The position numbers and the translations under genes are program-made. Below are positions 21,598 through 33,647 of a stretch of 64,000 nt of DNA, piece by piece. The first letter of the stretch is position 1. Each line of letters begins with the position of its first letter. The notes below the pieces were generated by a model that was not told the origin of the DNA, ran no database searches, and was given only the letters and a program-made list of their open reading frames with translations. This DNA comes from Siphonodentalium dalli (taxonomy: Eukaryota; Mollusca; Scaphopoda; Gadilida; Siphonodentaliidae). The DNA is taken from positions 219,248,205-219,312,204 of the forward strand of contig CP136064.1 in assembly GCA_032622095.1 (NCBI GenBank), given 5' to 3'.

Positions 21598-21804
21598 TTA
21601 ACCCTTCCATGACTAGAGCTTCTGAAATTTTTTGAAAACCCTGTGCCAATGCATTCTCTTATATAAGCGAGTCTCCCATTGTAATATTTACCTTGATCAT
21701 GTAAGCCAGTGCATTCTCTATGGGAGACTCGCATATATAAGAGAATGCACTGGCACAGGATCTTTAATGCTGCACCAGCGCAGCTTCCATTGTGAAAGCA
21801 TTAA
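21598..21804 (-). mobile_element. Family A MITE, first hairpin truncated
   Basis: TTAACCCTTCCATGACTAGA to CATTGTGAAAGCATTAA; half of one hairpin is deleted. Confidence 0.78.
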
Positions 21805-22447
21805 ACATGGTTGCATAACTCTTGCAAGATAACTGATTGTGAAAAATAAATGACAAAAGCTTTTAAGAATTTTGCAGAAGTTTCCACAATAAGGCATATT
21901 GTCACATCGAAATCTCAACCCTAATACTATACCTAAAAATTTGATAGGCCCTGGCACTGATAGATTATGATGCGATTATGTATATCCATGATGTTAATTT
22001 GGCATCAATATGTTAATTTTAACTCTATAAAACAAAAACATGTTTAACTCAGATTTTCACAGTCTCTCACTGCTAATATATTGTATGAGACAGCTGATTT
22101 TATGTTCATAACATCAGATCTTTCCAAAATATTTGCAAAAATAATATTCTCAAAGATTTGTGTGAATACATGGATTACTCTGGAATAAGTCTGTTTATTT
22201 CATCAAAGTTTTGAATAGAAGTCCAGTTGCTTGATGTTTCCTAATTACAAACATCTAACCCAACCGATATCGCTGGCTAACAGGAGATGAAGGGATCGTG
22301 TTCTGTTATAGAACCTGTATGTTGATTACCATAAATCCAAGCCTAAAAGCAAAATTATTTTGTTTCTCAAACGGCCACCTTTTCCCAGCAAAATGCCTTT
22401 TTGTGTGTGCTGTATGCACCATAATAGGCAGTTGTATTAGGCAGGTG

Positions 22448-22525
22448 ACACTATAATCTCCAGCATTCAGCTGGTTCATGGTGATATCCAGACGGTCTCA
22501 AATATGGATAAAGATTGACTGTCTT
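22448..22525 (+). repeat. Direct repeat, left copy, flanking a C element
   Basis: ACACTATAATCTCCAGCATT through ATATGGATAAAGATTG recurs at 22783-22853. Confidence 0.85.
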
Positions 22526-22545
22526 CATACAAATACGAAACAGTA

Positions 22546-22760
22546 TACAGTAATGCCCTAAGTAATCGACTCCTTAACCACAGCAGAATTATGGGTAATT
22601 TTTCAGGATTTATTCATAAATATGGCTTGTTGCCATTCATCAGAAAGCTCTCACAGAGCTTTCCGATAAATGGCAACAAGCCATATTTCCGACTAAATCC
22701 TGAAAAATTACCCATAATTCTGCTATGGTTAAGGAGTCGATTATTTAGGGCATTACTGTA
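22546..22760. mobile_element. Family C MITE
   Basis: TACAGTAATGCCCTAAGTAA to GGGCATTACTGTA, a long hairpin with few mismatches, sitting between two copies of a 75-bp direct repeat. Confidence 0.9.
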
Positions 22761-22782
22761 GATTGAGATCTTCAAACTTCAG

Positions 22783-22853
22783 ACACTATAAATCTCCAGC
22801 ATTTAGCTGGTTCATGGTGATATCTGACGGTCTCAAATATGGATAAAGATTGT
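22783..22853 (+). repeat. Direct repeat, right copy
   Basis: Second copy of the 22448-22525 sequence with a few substitutions. Confidence 0.85.
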
Positions 22854-23337
22854 CTCTATAGCGAGAACGTGAATCAGCTGACAAACCGGTAGAAGCCAGC
22901 GCCTGATCTAATCCTGCCTTATACAACTGCTAATATTGCTATTTATATATTTTCTATGAGGTCAATACTAGGCCGGTCAGTTCTGTCAGATATCGGTCTT
23001 TAAAAGAGTAAATTGAAAAGATTCTGACTTTTATGCTATGACCTCGTATTAATAGAATTTATTCTTCATGCCATTTCTTGGCTCATTAGCTGTACATGTC
23101 TACAAATGAATGGGAATCCTAAAGTCTACAAATGAATGGGTATTATTCTGCTTGTATCATCGGTATATATATTGTATATATCCCAGTCTCATAACATACC
23201 AACAAATGAATAGACCATTCTAATGTATACTTTTATTACCGAATGGGAAATTCCACTCGGAAAACAAAGGGTTAAAAGTCAGATCTGAGAAACAGAATAT
23301 TTTTGTTTGGCCTTATATAGATTCAAATTTGACATTA

Positions 23338-23430
23338 TTAACCCTTTCAGTGCCAAGTCCGATTTTTGTATCAACCCATATTTCCTTGATCATTTGATAC
23401 AAAAATCGGACTTGGCACTGAAAGGGTTAA
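23338..23430. mobile_element. Family E MITE, short palindromic form
   Basis: TTAACCCTTTCAGTGCCAAG with its inverse CTTGGCACTGAAAGGGTTAA only 93 bp apart; an internal-deletion form of the copy at 55694. Confidence 0.88.
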
Positions 23431-23657
23431 CTCACAAAGAAGTTTAGATTTCCCATAACATAGAAGCTAAATAAACCACTCCTAAAAATTTAGTAATTGT
23501 TGACATTAAGTTATATATCTGTCCAGATGAAGCAAGAGGACTGGTTGAGAATGTTCAAAAACTTTCAACTTCACATTTTATATCAAGTTTTTCTTGATTT
23601 AAGAAATCCCGTTGCATCTCTCTTCTCGATTCTAAATTTATTTATTTTGAATTGCTT

Positions 23658-23919
23658 TTAGCCCTTTCATGACGGGAGCTGCTCTGGTGCAGCATTAAAG
23701 ATCATGTGCCAGTGCATTCTCTTATATATGCAAGTCTCCCATATGGAGTCTTGTATATATAAGAGAATGCACTGGCTTACAAGGTCAAGGTAAATATTGT
23801 AGGCCAATTCATTCTCACATATATGCAAGGCTCCCTATGGGAGACTCGCATATATAAGAAATTGCATTGGCACATGGTTTTCACAAAATTTGAGTAAGCT
23901 CCAGTCATGGAAGGGTTAA
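23658..23919 (+). mobile_element. Family A MITE, full
   Basis: Left TTAA mutated to TTAG, then CCCTTTCATGACGGGAGC; right CCAGTCATGGAAGGGTTAA. Both hairpins present. Confidence 0.85.
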
Positions 23920-24092
23920 TGACATTAGTTCTCCCATCTAAAATGCCCATTACATGGCACAAAAACATTGTTTTTGTTTGAAATGTGGCGTGCTTATCTC
24001 GATAATTAAAGATGCTCATGCAATCCTTCATTTCATTGTTCTGCCTTCTGTTTCAATAGAATATCATTTTGACAATCATTTGCTTTGTTGTT

Positions 24093-24253
24093 TTAACACA
24101 TTCTATACTTAATATTCATTGAATAGTAGTTCTCTTAGGAAATGTTCAGATAATAAGTTCAGCAAACGACCATAGGTCATTTGTTGAACATATTATCTGA
24201 ACATTTCCTAAGGGAACAATTTGTCAGTGAGTATTTAGTATAGAAAGGGTTAA
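24093..24253. mobile_element. Family B MITE, palindromic short form
   Basis: TTAACACATTCTATAC to TAGTATAGAAAGGGTTAA; the two halves are inverted copies around CATAGGTCATTTGTTG, the AT-rich middle being lost. Confidence 0.82.
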
Positions 24254-24450
24254 AGATTCAGGCTTAGGTCTATATTCTGAAGTGGGTCAAAATTATCATA
24301 ACACAAATAATTCCTTGTGAACACATGTGTTGTGATATATTTGAACCATTTAGACTTTGAAACAAGTACTGCTCCTTCAGACTTTTTTGTGCCCTTTCGT
24401 TTGTAATTACAGTTCTTGTTTGCATTCATTCCATGTGGATATACGAGAAT

Positions 24451-24665
24451 TACAGTAATGCTCTAAATAATCGACTCCTTAACCACAGCAGAATTATGGG
24501 TAATTTTTCAGGATTTAGTCGGAAATATGGCTTGTTGCCATTCATCGGAAAGCTCTCACAGAGCTTTCCGATGAATGGCAACAAGCCATATTTCCGACTA
24601 AATCCTGAAAAATTACCCATAATTCTGCTGTGGTTAAGGAGTCGATTATTTAGGGCATTACTGTA
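24451..24665. mobile_element. Family C MITE, near-perfect hairpin
   Basis: TACAGTAATGCTCTAAATAA to GGGCATTACTGTA. The arms are almost identical, so both strands give nearly the same open frame (SNALNNRLLNHSRIMGNFSG); this is not a gene. Confidence 0.93.
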
Positions 24666-24804
24666 CATTGCATCCCCTGATTATAATTTGCAATGGATGT
24701 ATAGAAATTGATTGTGTTGCAAGTAATTGTTCCATTGAATTATCACACTATTCTAATTTTTATTTGGTTTGGATCAAACTGACCCGCAAATTAAAAAATG
24801 TGCA

Positions 24805-25067
24805 TTAACCTTTCCATGACTGGAGCTTCCTGAAATTTTTTGAAAACCCTGTGCCAATGCATTCTCTTATATATGCGAGTCTCCCATAGGGATCCTCGCA
24901 TATATAAGGGAATACATTGACCTAACAATATTTACCTTGACCTTGTAAGCCAGTGTATTCTCTGAAATATGCGAGGCTTCTTTTGGGAGTCTCACATATA
25001 TAAGAGTATGCACTGGCACAGGATCTTTAATTCTGCACCAGCACAGCTCCCGTCATGAAAGGGTTAA
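24805..25067 (-). mobile_element. Family A MITE, full, inverted
   Basis: TTAACCTTTCCATGACTGGA to CGTCATGAAAGGGTTAA with both hairpins. Confidence 0.85.
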
Positions 25068-27004
25068 GTAACCAATAGTAAATAATCGTATTTCAAAGTA
25101 TTGAGAAATAACTTTAGTAATACATGAAATATTACTCCAGAAATATCTGACAAAATGGCAACAAATTTCACAGAAGAACTTCAGCTCAGATGCTGTTGCC
25201 ACACAAAATAGGTGCACCACCACACACCATCTGGAAAGTTCAATATTAACTGAAATCTGTTTTCCTCTTATTTGATGCCAATCGAGTGAGTTTACCAAAT
25301 CCTTCAAACCACAAGGTGTTTGACAACTGATTTATGAAATATATAAACCTCATGATTAAATGCCAGCGGAAAAATAAGTTAATTGCTGATTGGCCAGCAT
25401 ATCACCTCTCAAAAACATCAACAAATCTCCAAATCCCTTACACCAGTTATTAGTTAATCAGTAATTGTTAGCTCGTTTGGTCAACAATTTATTAGAATTT
25501 ACACATCTTTACTTATCAAAACAATGACGATTATCCATTTCAAGTGAAAATACTTTTGTTTTGTGGTTTCGACAGTATACCAGGTGTACAGGTGCAGTGT
25601 CAATTTTCTCATCTAAAAATTTATCAGTTATTTTGTTTTAGTCCTGCCTCTTCTCTTGCTTTGCCTTTTTGTTATTTAATAATTTTGTTTTCTGATGATC
25701 CTATATTCTAGTTCTTTCAAGTTGGACTAAGTTTCTGGAAAATGGCCAAAAAAAATCCGAAATGGACAACAGAAATTTCTGCTCAGCGTGGACCCAGTAT
25801 CAAACCCAGAGAATTTACTCAGAGTAATTTTCTTACTTTTGTATAAAACTAATTTTATTTCACCTGATTTCACATTTTCAATCTAGACTAACAGAAATAT
25901 GCCTAAAATTTCAAAAGTAAAATACATCTTTGGCTGAAAAGGAAACTGCTTTCTGAGTAGATTTTTCTACAGCGGTCACCAATGGTATTAATGATGCAGA
26001 AAATGGACTCGTTTAATATTCCTCCTTTTTTCCATTCACCGCAATGTTTTGTTCTGCGCCAATTTTAAGAGATATTTTGTGTTGTTGCGTTATGTCTGTT
26101 GTTTTATGTGGTTGTATGTATTGTGAGTTGATCTGCCCGTTGATAGCTTTTATATATATTATTTGTGCAATATTTTCTATTGATAAGTTTTGTGAACAAT
26201 TTTATCCGTTAGTTCATGATTTTATGTCAACCATATCTTCTTTATCCTGAAAAGTACCAGTAAAAGAGTTGTCATATTACTACTACCGAATGGAAATATA
26301 CCATAGACAACAATTGATTCAAAAGTTAGTGCATGGTCTCAGACAAATCTCGCATTTTAACATGGAATATTATTTTATATTCATCATCGAAATAAATTTC
26401 ATTAAAAAAAAGTAAATTTCCTAATTTCATTTTTTAAAATGGACATAGAATGCCAATGACATTCAGCTGGTGAATTTGTCTGTGATAATCATTGACAGGC
26501 TAAAATATCTGAAAATAAATCTCATAAAATTTCTCAAAAATCATATTAATATCTGACTGAAACTTGTTTGTTATTGTAACAGGATCTAATTTATTTAATG
26601 ATTGATTAATCTCAGAAATCCAAAAACAGCATAGGGTTGATCTCTAGAAAAAAAGTCTGTCACTTCCAAAACCAAAGTTTGTGCTTATTTAGTATGTAAG
26701 TTTTTTGTTTTAATTTTTTTTCTGACTTGCTATCATATTCCTGGTCCAAATAGTTTTCATAAAAACAATGTTAAAAAACATGAATATATCGAAGTTAATG
26801 TGTAGTGTGGGTGCGTTCTAATAAGAAAATGTGGAACTTGATTGTTGAGTTATATTTAGTGTAAAGTGATAATGCGCTATACGTTTTGTTCCTCAACTAT
26901 CCAATAGCTCTCAATGGAACACATGCACACTACACAACGTTCTGAATCCTTTTATTGCCAGATGTGACCTTATCAATCCTAAAATTGTGTAGTTAGTGAC
27001 ATGG
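25068..27004. other. Intergenic stretch, nothing recognised
   Basis: AT-rich unique-looking sequence. Short ORFs on both strands show no family signature and no splice-consistent partners. No hairpin element of families A-D is seen. Confidence 0.5.
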
Positions 27005-27455
27005 TTAGAGTGAGGATCAGCCCTATGAGTAAGGTTCCTGTCATTTGCAGAATGAGGTCCCCAGAGAGTGAATATAGTGACGCTTTCCCGCATAGCGGAC
27101 TAGCATCACTAAATTCATCCTCTAGGGACCTCATTCTGCTTAGGCCTCATCTTCTGTGGAAAGTTTTTTTATTATCAAATTTAGAAACTTAGATTATATT
27201 TCTTTATTAGATTAGTTACTCTATATCCCCAAATTGGCAGATGACACATTCCCTATTGAGGTTCCCAATGTGTGTACATCACATTATTCACGGAACTTCA
27301 ATCTGATTATGTCTCCCATAGCAGATGAGGCCATGTAGAATGAGGTCCCTAGAGGGTGAATTTGGTGATGCTAGCCCACTATGCAGGATAGGGTCACTAA
27401 ATGCACCCTCTGGGACCTCATTCTGCAAATGACAGGCAAACAAAACTCAGTCTTA
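27005..27455. mobile_element. Family D element, full
   Basis: Both hairpins with GCAGAATGAGGTCC(C/T) arms, and a linker carrying GGGAGACAT-type and TGCCAATTTGGGGATATAGA-type motifs in inverted sense. Right end CAAATGACAGGCAAACAAAA. Confidence 0.78.
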
Positions 27456-27927
27456 GTGAATATCCACACATAGGCAAGCAAAATTTCATTATTTATACAA
27501 ATTAAACCAGTAACAAACCCTTCCCAATATTCAACCAATAAATATTAATTAATTACTTTAAATATATAGTAGATATCAGCCAAAAAAAATTTTTTCCCAA
27601 GAATTCTGTAAATTTATGGCTTTATTTAGAATGTAAAATAACAAAACCCACAATTTTCTAATCAAACAGTAGTTTTATTTATTTGGCCAATATGGGCCTT
27701 CATATTTATCCTGGGGACTAGCATTCTGACTACTATTTTAGAGTTAATCTGGTTTCCCTGACACTAAAAGATGAAACCTGGCATGCTAAACAAATCTCAA
27801 TTTCTACTCAGGTGTTTTATATATTTTGTGAAACAGGCTGTAACTCTGATTTTGTGATTCAGAGTGTAACTAATTCAAAGTAATCTGCTTTTGTTCCATG
27901 TTTTAAAGGGCCGTATAATCGTTAAGG

Positions 27928-28360
27928 TTAATCATGTTTATGAACAAATACTCTGTGATGAGTAGTTCACTTGGAAAATGTTCAGGACAAAGGCTGTTTG
28001 TTTAACCCTTTCATGACGGGAACTACGCTTGCGCAGCATTAAAGATCCTGTGCCAGTGCATTCTCTGACATATAGAAGTGCATGCACTGGCTTACAAGGT
28101 CAAGGTAGATATTGCTAGGCCAATGTATTCTCTTGTATTTGTGACGCTTCATATGGGAGACTATCAACTATAAGAGAATGCATTGGCACAGGGTTTTCGC
28201 CAAATTTCAAGAAGCTCCAGTCATGGAAGGGTTAATTATTATCTGAACAATCCATGACTGAATAGAAATCCTATGTTTTCTGCACTTTTAATTTCCAAAC
28301 TCTCCAACAAATGAATAATAGACCACTCCATTGTATTACATTCAGTAATGAAAGGGTTAA
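27928..28360 (+). mobile_element. Family B MITE interrupted by A
   Basis: TTAATCATGTTTATGAACAA to TCAGTAATGAAAGGGTTAA; the B sequence breaks at 28002 and resumes at 28232 (TTAATTATTATCTGAACA). Confidence 0.75.
28002..28235 (+). mobile_element. Family A MITE nested in B
   Basis: TTAACCCTTTCATGACGGGA to CAGTCATGGAAGGGTTAA. The first hairpin is reduced to one arm. Confidence 0.85.
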
Positions 28361-28619
28361 CCCTTTCATAACTGGAGCTTCCTGACATTTTGCGAAAGCA
28401 CTGTACCAATGAATTCTCTTTTATATCTGAGTCTCCCATACAGAGCCTCGCATATATAAGAGAATGCATTGGCCTAACAATATTTGCCAGGAGATTGTAA
28501 GCCAGTGCATTGACTTATATAATTGAGGCTCCCTATGGGAGACTCACATATATAATTGAATGCACTAGCACATGGTCTTTAATGCTGCACCAGCGCAGCT
28601 CCTGTCATGAAAGGGTTAA
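28357..28619 (-). mobile_element. Family A MITE sharing a TTAA with B
   Basis: Begins at the TTAA that ends the B element (GGGTTAACCCTTTCATAACT) and ends CTGTCATGAAAGGGTTAA. Both hairpins present. Confidence 0.87.
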
Positions 28620-29163
28620 CTTGAATTGGCATTTGTTAACTATTGTCATGTTCTGTTGATAGAATAGTCTGATAAATATATTCATATAACAACTTCGTGT
28701 TGTTGAAAAACGTACCAAATGATCTTTTCAAACCTAATATGTTGCTTTAATGCAGGTAATCCTAACAATGTTCTGCAGTTTTAACTCTGATATTATAAAA
28801 ATAAAGAGCGTTTGACTAAATCTGTGAATTAAAACACTTACCAATTTTTATCACTTCTGGAAGGCCTATGAATGTATAGGAGGCAGATATCAGTTCAAAT
28901 GAAAAATATAAATATTTATTAGACTATCCTGACCCCAGGAACATGACAAATATTAGGCTTAATCCTATAATAATTGGAGACTTGCCGATAGGTAGTTATG
29001 TGGCACCCATTAAACGGATATATGATATAGTATATACCAATCCAGCATATTACCGGTTGAACTAATCAATATAGCCCAAAACCATACTTGGTTATAATTT
29101 GGTTATATTTGGCTACAATCTTCATGCAAAAACAACTAGAAGAAAAAGGGCCCATTTTATCTC

Positions 29164-29384
29164 TTAACCCTTCCATGATTGGAGCTTCCTATAATTTTGC
29201 GAAAACCCTGTGCCAATGCATTCTCTTATCATGATCCTCGCATATATAAGAGAATACAATATTTACCTTGACCTTGTAAGCCAGTGCATTTTCTTCTATA
29301 TGGGAGACTTCCATATATAAGAGAATGTGCTGGCACAGGATATTTAATGCTGCACCAGCACAGCTCCCAAATTGAAAGGCCTAA
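29164..29384 (-). mobile_element. Family A MITE, degraded
   Basis: TTAACCCTTCCATGATTGGA to AAATTGAAAGGCCTAA; both hairpins have deletions. Confidence 0.75.
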
Positions 29385-29708
29385 GTGGTCATTTGTATGA
29401 CCACAATAAGTCTCATATAAATTTTGATCCCAGGAACCTGGCATGAAAATGAGACAAAAACGAGCATAACCAAATATAGTGTGAAGACCCAAAATGCTGC
29501 TCGAACTTCCCTACAATTAATATATGGGTATCAATACGGTGTTTCTCTGCTTATCGTCAACATACTTTTCCCCCAAATGAATTTATAGACTCTTCCATTG
29601 TATAGTTTTTGAACTGAATGAATGGCTTAATGTTTAATCTTGAAGATTATATGACTCTTTCAGGCAGTATGTTTTTCAAAATGTAATTAATTGATAAAGT
29701 TGTATTTC

Positions 29709-29960
29709 AATGTGTCTTTTGTGAAACAGACTAATTTTGCCAACCCTATCAAGGCAAATGTCTGCTTGTGAGTTTTATGAATCTGTTATTTAGCCTGTCC
29801 AAAATTAGGCAGACAATTGTTTGAGTTTTATGAAAAGAACTGTAATTATGTCTGGCCTATTAAGGCAGACTAATGTTTGTGAGTTTTTATGAAACAGACT
29901 GTAATTATGCCTACCTATTTAGGCAGACTATGGTTTGTGAGTTTTTATGGAACAGAGTGT
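29709..29960 (+). repeat. Tandem repeat, about 70 bp x 4
   Basis: Repeated GAAACAGACT(G)TAATTATG, TAAGGCAGACTAATG and TTTGTGAGTTTTTATG blocks in the same order, with divergence between units. Confidence 0.8.
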
Positions 29961-30560
29961 CAGGTGACTTACAACACTGTTTCTATTGGTGCTTGTTGTA
30001 CAAGTGCATAGTAAAATTTCTATAAAACATTTGATTGTTGAGTTTATTACACACCATGATTACTTCTGTGGGAGGTTTCTTGTTATGAGGATAATAGTGA
30101 CCAACATGCAGGTACAGCAGACACAATATATTGCTACATCACACAATACAGATGAAAACACTGTCTATTGTCGAACACAGAGATCATACACATGTACATG
30201 TATATTTACATGCACCTAATAATTGCTTCCGCTGTTTCCATAGCATTATGATAGTCACACCCTCTGGTTGTAAACCCAAAAAACATTGACCGCCATTTTT
30301 ATCCTATACTGGACACCTAAAAAAAAAAAGTCAGGATATCTTCTGATCTGGTTATCAGAATGTGACCAAACCTTGTGCAGATAATCACTTTTATCACATA
30401 ATTAGCCCCTAAACCCGACCTCATATTTTTTAGTAAAACGCTTGTATTATCGGCATGTGCAGTGACATAAGAGCTTTTGAATGTCTATGTGCGAATCAAA
30501 TTTAGTGCACTCAGTTAATAATTTTTTTATAGAATTGCGACTCATTAGAGATCCTCCATG

Positions 30561-30721
30561 TACAGTAATGCACTAAATAATCGACTCCTTAACCACAGCA
30601 GAATTATGGGTACTGAGAGCTTTCCGATGAATGGCAACAAGCCATATTTCCGACTAAATCCTGAAAAGATACCCATAATTCTGCTGTGGTTAAGGAGTCG
30701 ATTATTTTGGTCATTACTGTA
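30561..30721. mobile_element. Family C MITE, one arm shortened
   Basis: TACAGTAATGCACTAAATAA to GGTCATTACTGTA. Part of the left arm is deleted (GGGTACTGAGAGC), so the hairpin is asymmetric. Confidence 0.88.
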
Positions 30722-31135
30722 TGTGACCTACATATATTATGACAAATGATTTGGTGAGTGGCTACATGCTTGAATGAACACCATTTGAATGGGAAGAGTC
30801 AACTTTCTGACAATCACAAAATCTCTGGGTTCACTAATATAAGAGGGGCATGTTTATGTATGTGCCGCAAATTTGGTCATGTTCAAACGTGATAATTCTC
30901 TGTTGACAACAAGGTGGACCTCAACCTGGTGACTTGGCACCAAAGTGAATGGGCAGTCTACAAAAGAGTGGAAAATGGCTCTAAACAATTTGACGTTCCT
31001 CATCTACTGCAGGAGGAATTGACTGCCTCATAGGAGTATTGAATCCAGTGTCTACCCATTAGAATGAGAGCAATCTCAGACTACGTCATGACATGGGGGT
31101 TACATGCAGAACTAAGGTGTTCTTCACAGAAATCT

Positions 31136-31471
31136 TTAACCCTTTCATGGCTGGAGCTGCGCTGGCGCAACATTAAAGGCCCTGTGACAATGCATTCACT
31201 TATATATGCAAGTCGACCTTAGGTCGCCTCGCATATATAAGAGAATCCATTGGCCTAACAAATTTTATATTATTTTTTATAATTGTTAAAAAATGTAAGA
31301 AATAATGATAAGAATTGTTAAAGAATGTAAGAAAAACTGATAAAAAATGAAAACAATTGTTAGGCCAATGCATTCTCTTATATATGCGGGTCGACTCGCA
31401 TATCTAAGAGAATGCATTGGCACAGGGTCTTTAATGTTGCGCCAGCGCAGCTTCCGTCATGAAAGTGTTAA
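31136..31471. mobile_element. Hybrid A element: two A left ends around an A2 core
   Basis: Both ends are of the same type (GAGCTGCGCTGGCGCAAC and GTTGCGCCAGCGCAGCTTCC, inverted). Two hairpins with GTCGACC-type loops are separated by an AT-rich spacer unlike the usual A linker. Confidence 0.82.
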
Positions 31472-31559
31472 ATGAGTTTCTATCCTCTAACAGTTTTGTA
31501 ACATTTGAATTGAACACTCTTCTGCACAAACTGCTCACTCAAGCATATAAACACTCAGC

Positions 31560-31742
31560 TACAGTAACGCCTTAAATAATCGACTCCTTAACCACAGCAG
31601 AATTATGGGTAATTTTTCAGGATTTAGCTCTCAGTGAGAGATTTCTGATGAATGGCAACAAGCCATATTTCCGACTAAATCCTGAAAAATTAACCATAAT
31701 TTTGCTGTGGTTAAGGAGTCGATTATTTAGGGCATTACTGTA
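31560..31742. mobile_element. Family C MITE, left arm shortened
   Basis: TACAGTAACGCCTTAAATAA to GGGCATTACTGTA, with a deletion next to the centre. Confidence 0.87.
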
Positions 31743-31915
31743 GTTGACAATACCTCACTTATCGGTCCTAATATGCATGTAAAATTTCCCAATAATCAGT
31801 CTCAGGATTCTTTAGATACAGTGTAATATGCGAGGGGGAACTTACTTATTTGGAGGTGTTTATATTACCGCATAGTTCCCTGGTAAATCGCCGGATAAAA
31901 TCGGACATTCGTTTA

Positions 31916-33183
31916 TTAAAGACAGTATGGACTTGTTCAGGTGCGTGAAACTGAGCAGTTAATATTCAGGCGTTATGCCAACTGGAGGAATGTATAGTAT
32001 TCTACTAATATATAACACTAGCAGGTGACCCGACTTCGTCCGGGCTTTGACCTTGAATTGACCATTTTGATGGTCAAGGTCAGGTCGGGGTAACGATTTG
32101 ACCCGTCCAAAACAATCTCCGGACAAAAGCACCCATAGGTATCAAATTTCGTCGTAATCCGTCCATTTTACCCGATTTGACCTTGAATTGACCATTTTGA
32201 AGGTCAAGTCGGGGTCACAATTTGACCCGTCGAAAACACTCCCCCGACAAAAGTATCCCTAGGTAACAAATTTCGTCGAAATCCGTTAATTTGAGTTAAT
32301 TCTGCCTTTTTATACGCCCTTTTTGAAAAAAAGGTCGTATTATGTTATCAGTCTGTCCGTCCGTCCGTCCGTCCGTTAACATTTTTCAAAAGTAAAGTGT
32401 GAGAGAAGTTCAACAGCGACAACAAAATTATGTAGAGAGCAGCAGAAATTAGTGTGTGAAATCAGACTGCAACATGTGTGAAATCAGCGACAACAGAACT
32501 CTGCTGCAACGTCTGTGAAATCAGACTGCGGAGAACGCCAGAACCAGAGCGAGTGGACAGAATAAACAAAACCAAATATGGACAGAATAAAGTACGTTAT
32601 TCGGTGAACAAAACCAAATATGAAAAATAGCTTGCAAACAGCCGTAGGTGCAAATATGGACAGAATAAAGAGCGTTATTCGGTTAACAATACCAAATATG
32701 GATTGTGTTAACCACTCCCTGCCAAGGGCGGTGACAGGGGGCATGGAGAAGGAGTGCTCGGACGTTCTCAAAAGCGGTCCGATGACCATTCCCGTGGTTT
32801 TTTACCCTTATATAGCAAGTTTGGGCTAAATCCGTCTGGCAGTTTTCCCGGCCATAGCTGACAGACAGACAGACAAACAGAAGTCCCAAAATATATATTA
32901 GATTCCCGAAAATCGGAAGCAAATTGACCCTACCCACTCCATAGAAAACATTGTCTGAACTACGCGCAATTGTAAATATTTACTTCTTGATTCGGGACGC
33001 AACTATCGGCGATAAACTAATGCAAATGATTTCGCCACCAAGAGTCACTGCATTTAATTAATATATAATAATGACTGTATGTGTTGTCAATTTGGATATA
33101 ATATTTGTAAAAATAACTACTTTGAGCAAGATTATTTATTCTTCATTTCCATTTGATCACCCTGCCAGAGTGTTTCACTTTAA
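31916..33183 (+). mobile_element. Family F element split by K
   Basis: Left part TTAAAGACAGTATGGACTTG to about 32008; right part from about 32905 (TTGACCCTACCCACTCCATA) to TGTTTCACTTTAA. Roughly 890 bp of K sits in between. Confidence 0.7.
32010..32904 (+). mobile_element. Family K element inserted in F
   Basis: Head ACTAGCAGGTGACCCGACTT, tail CAGACAGACAGACAAACAGA then ATATATATTAGATT. Contains a G-type block at 32309-32395 (CTGTCCGTCCGTCC). Head and tail style suggest a SINE/non-LTR-type element (inference). ORFs inside are incidental. Confidence 0.6.
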
Positions 33184-33372
33184 GAGAGCTATGTCTGCTG
33201 AGTTTGATATTCGGTGATCAAGTATGAAATCTGGCTTATCTTAAGAATGTACATGTAGGATGGGTAGATGAAATCAATTTATAATTTGTTTTCCTTTACT
33301 CATGAAGGGCTGGAAGTTGGAATCTTTTGTGTGCAAAGTATTTATAGATGTTACACTTTTTGCACACAAGAA

Positions 33373-33647
33373 TTATTTTGCTTTATCAGCAGTTTTCTTC
33401 TTTGGCTGAATTCCTTTATTTTCCTTCCGTCTTTTTTCACGAAGATATTTCTTCAAGTAGTGTCCACGTGGCTTTGTCTTGTTAGCATAAATCTTGCGGA
33501 TTCGATCGATTGACGTTACATCTGATATGCTCGCATATTTGGCAGACACGGTTCGCCGGGTCTCCTCGACATGGAACTGAGCTGCTATCTCTGGGTCAGT
33601 GGAGCAGTAACAGCCTGTATGGCGACGACGGTTCACAGTAGAACCAT
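33373..33647 (-). CDS. Exon 3 (terminal) of the 177-aa gene
   Basis: Acceptor CTTTTCAG; reads DGSTVNRRRHTGCYCSTDPE through RIRKIYANKTKPRGHYLKKY to a Lys-rich end and TAA at 33375-33373. Two close Cys (CYC) follow an Arg/His cluster. Confidence 0.75.

Noticed and set aside
24433-24711. Near-identical open frames on both strands (SNALNNRLLNHSRIMGNFSG)
   Set aside because: They are translations of the two arms of a family C hairpin and recur in every C copy; not a protein-coding gene.
27928-28619. A CRISPR-like array of repeated palindromes
   Set aside because: The repeats are dispersed MITEs with TTAA ends in a eukaryotic genome; there are no regular spacers or cas genes.
32484-32937. Minus-strand ORFs rich in hydrophobic residues (FGIVNRITLFILSIF)
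   Set aside because: Antisense reading of a tandemly repeated part of the K element.
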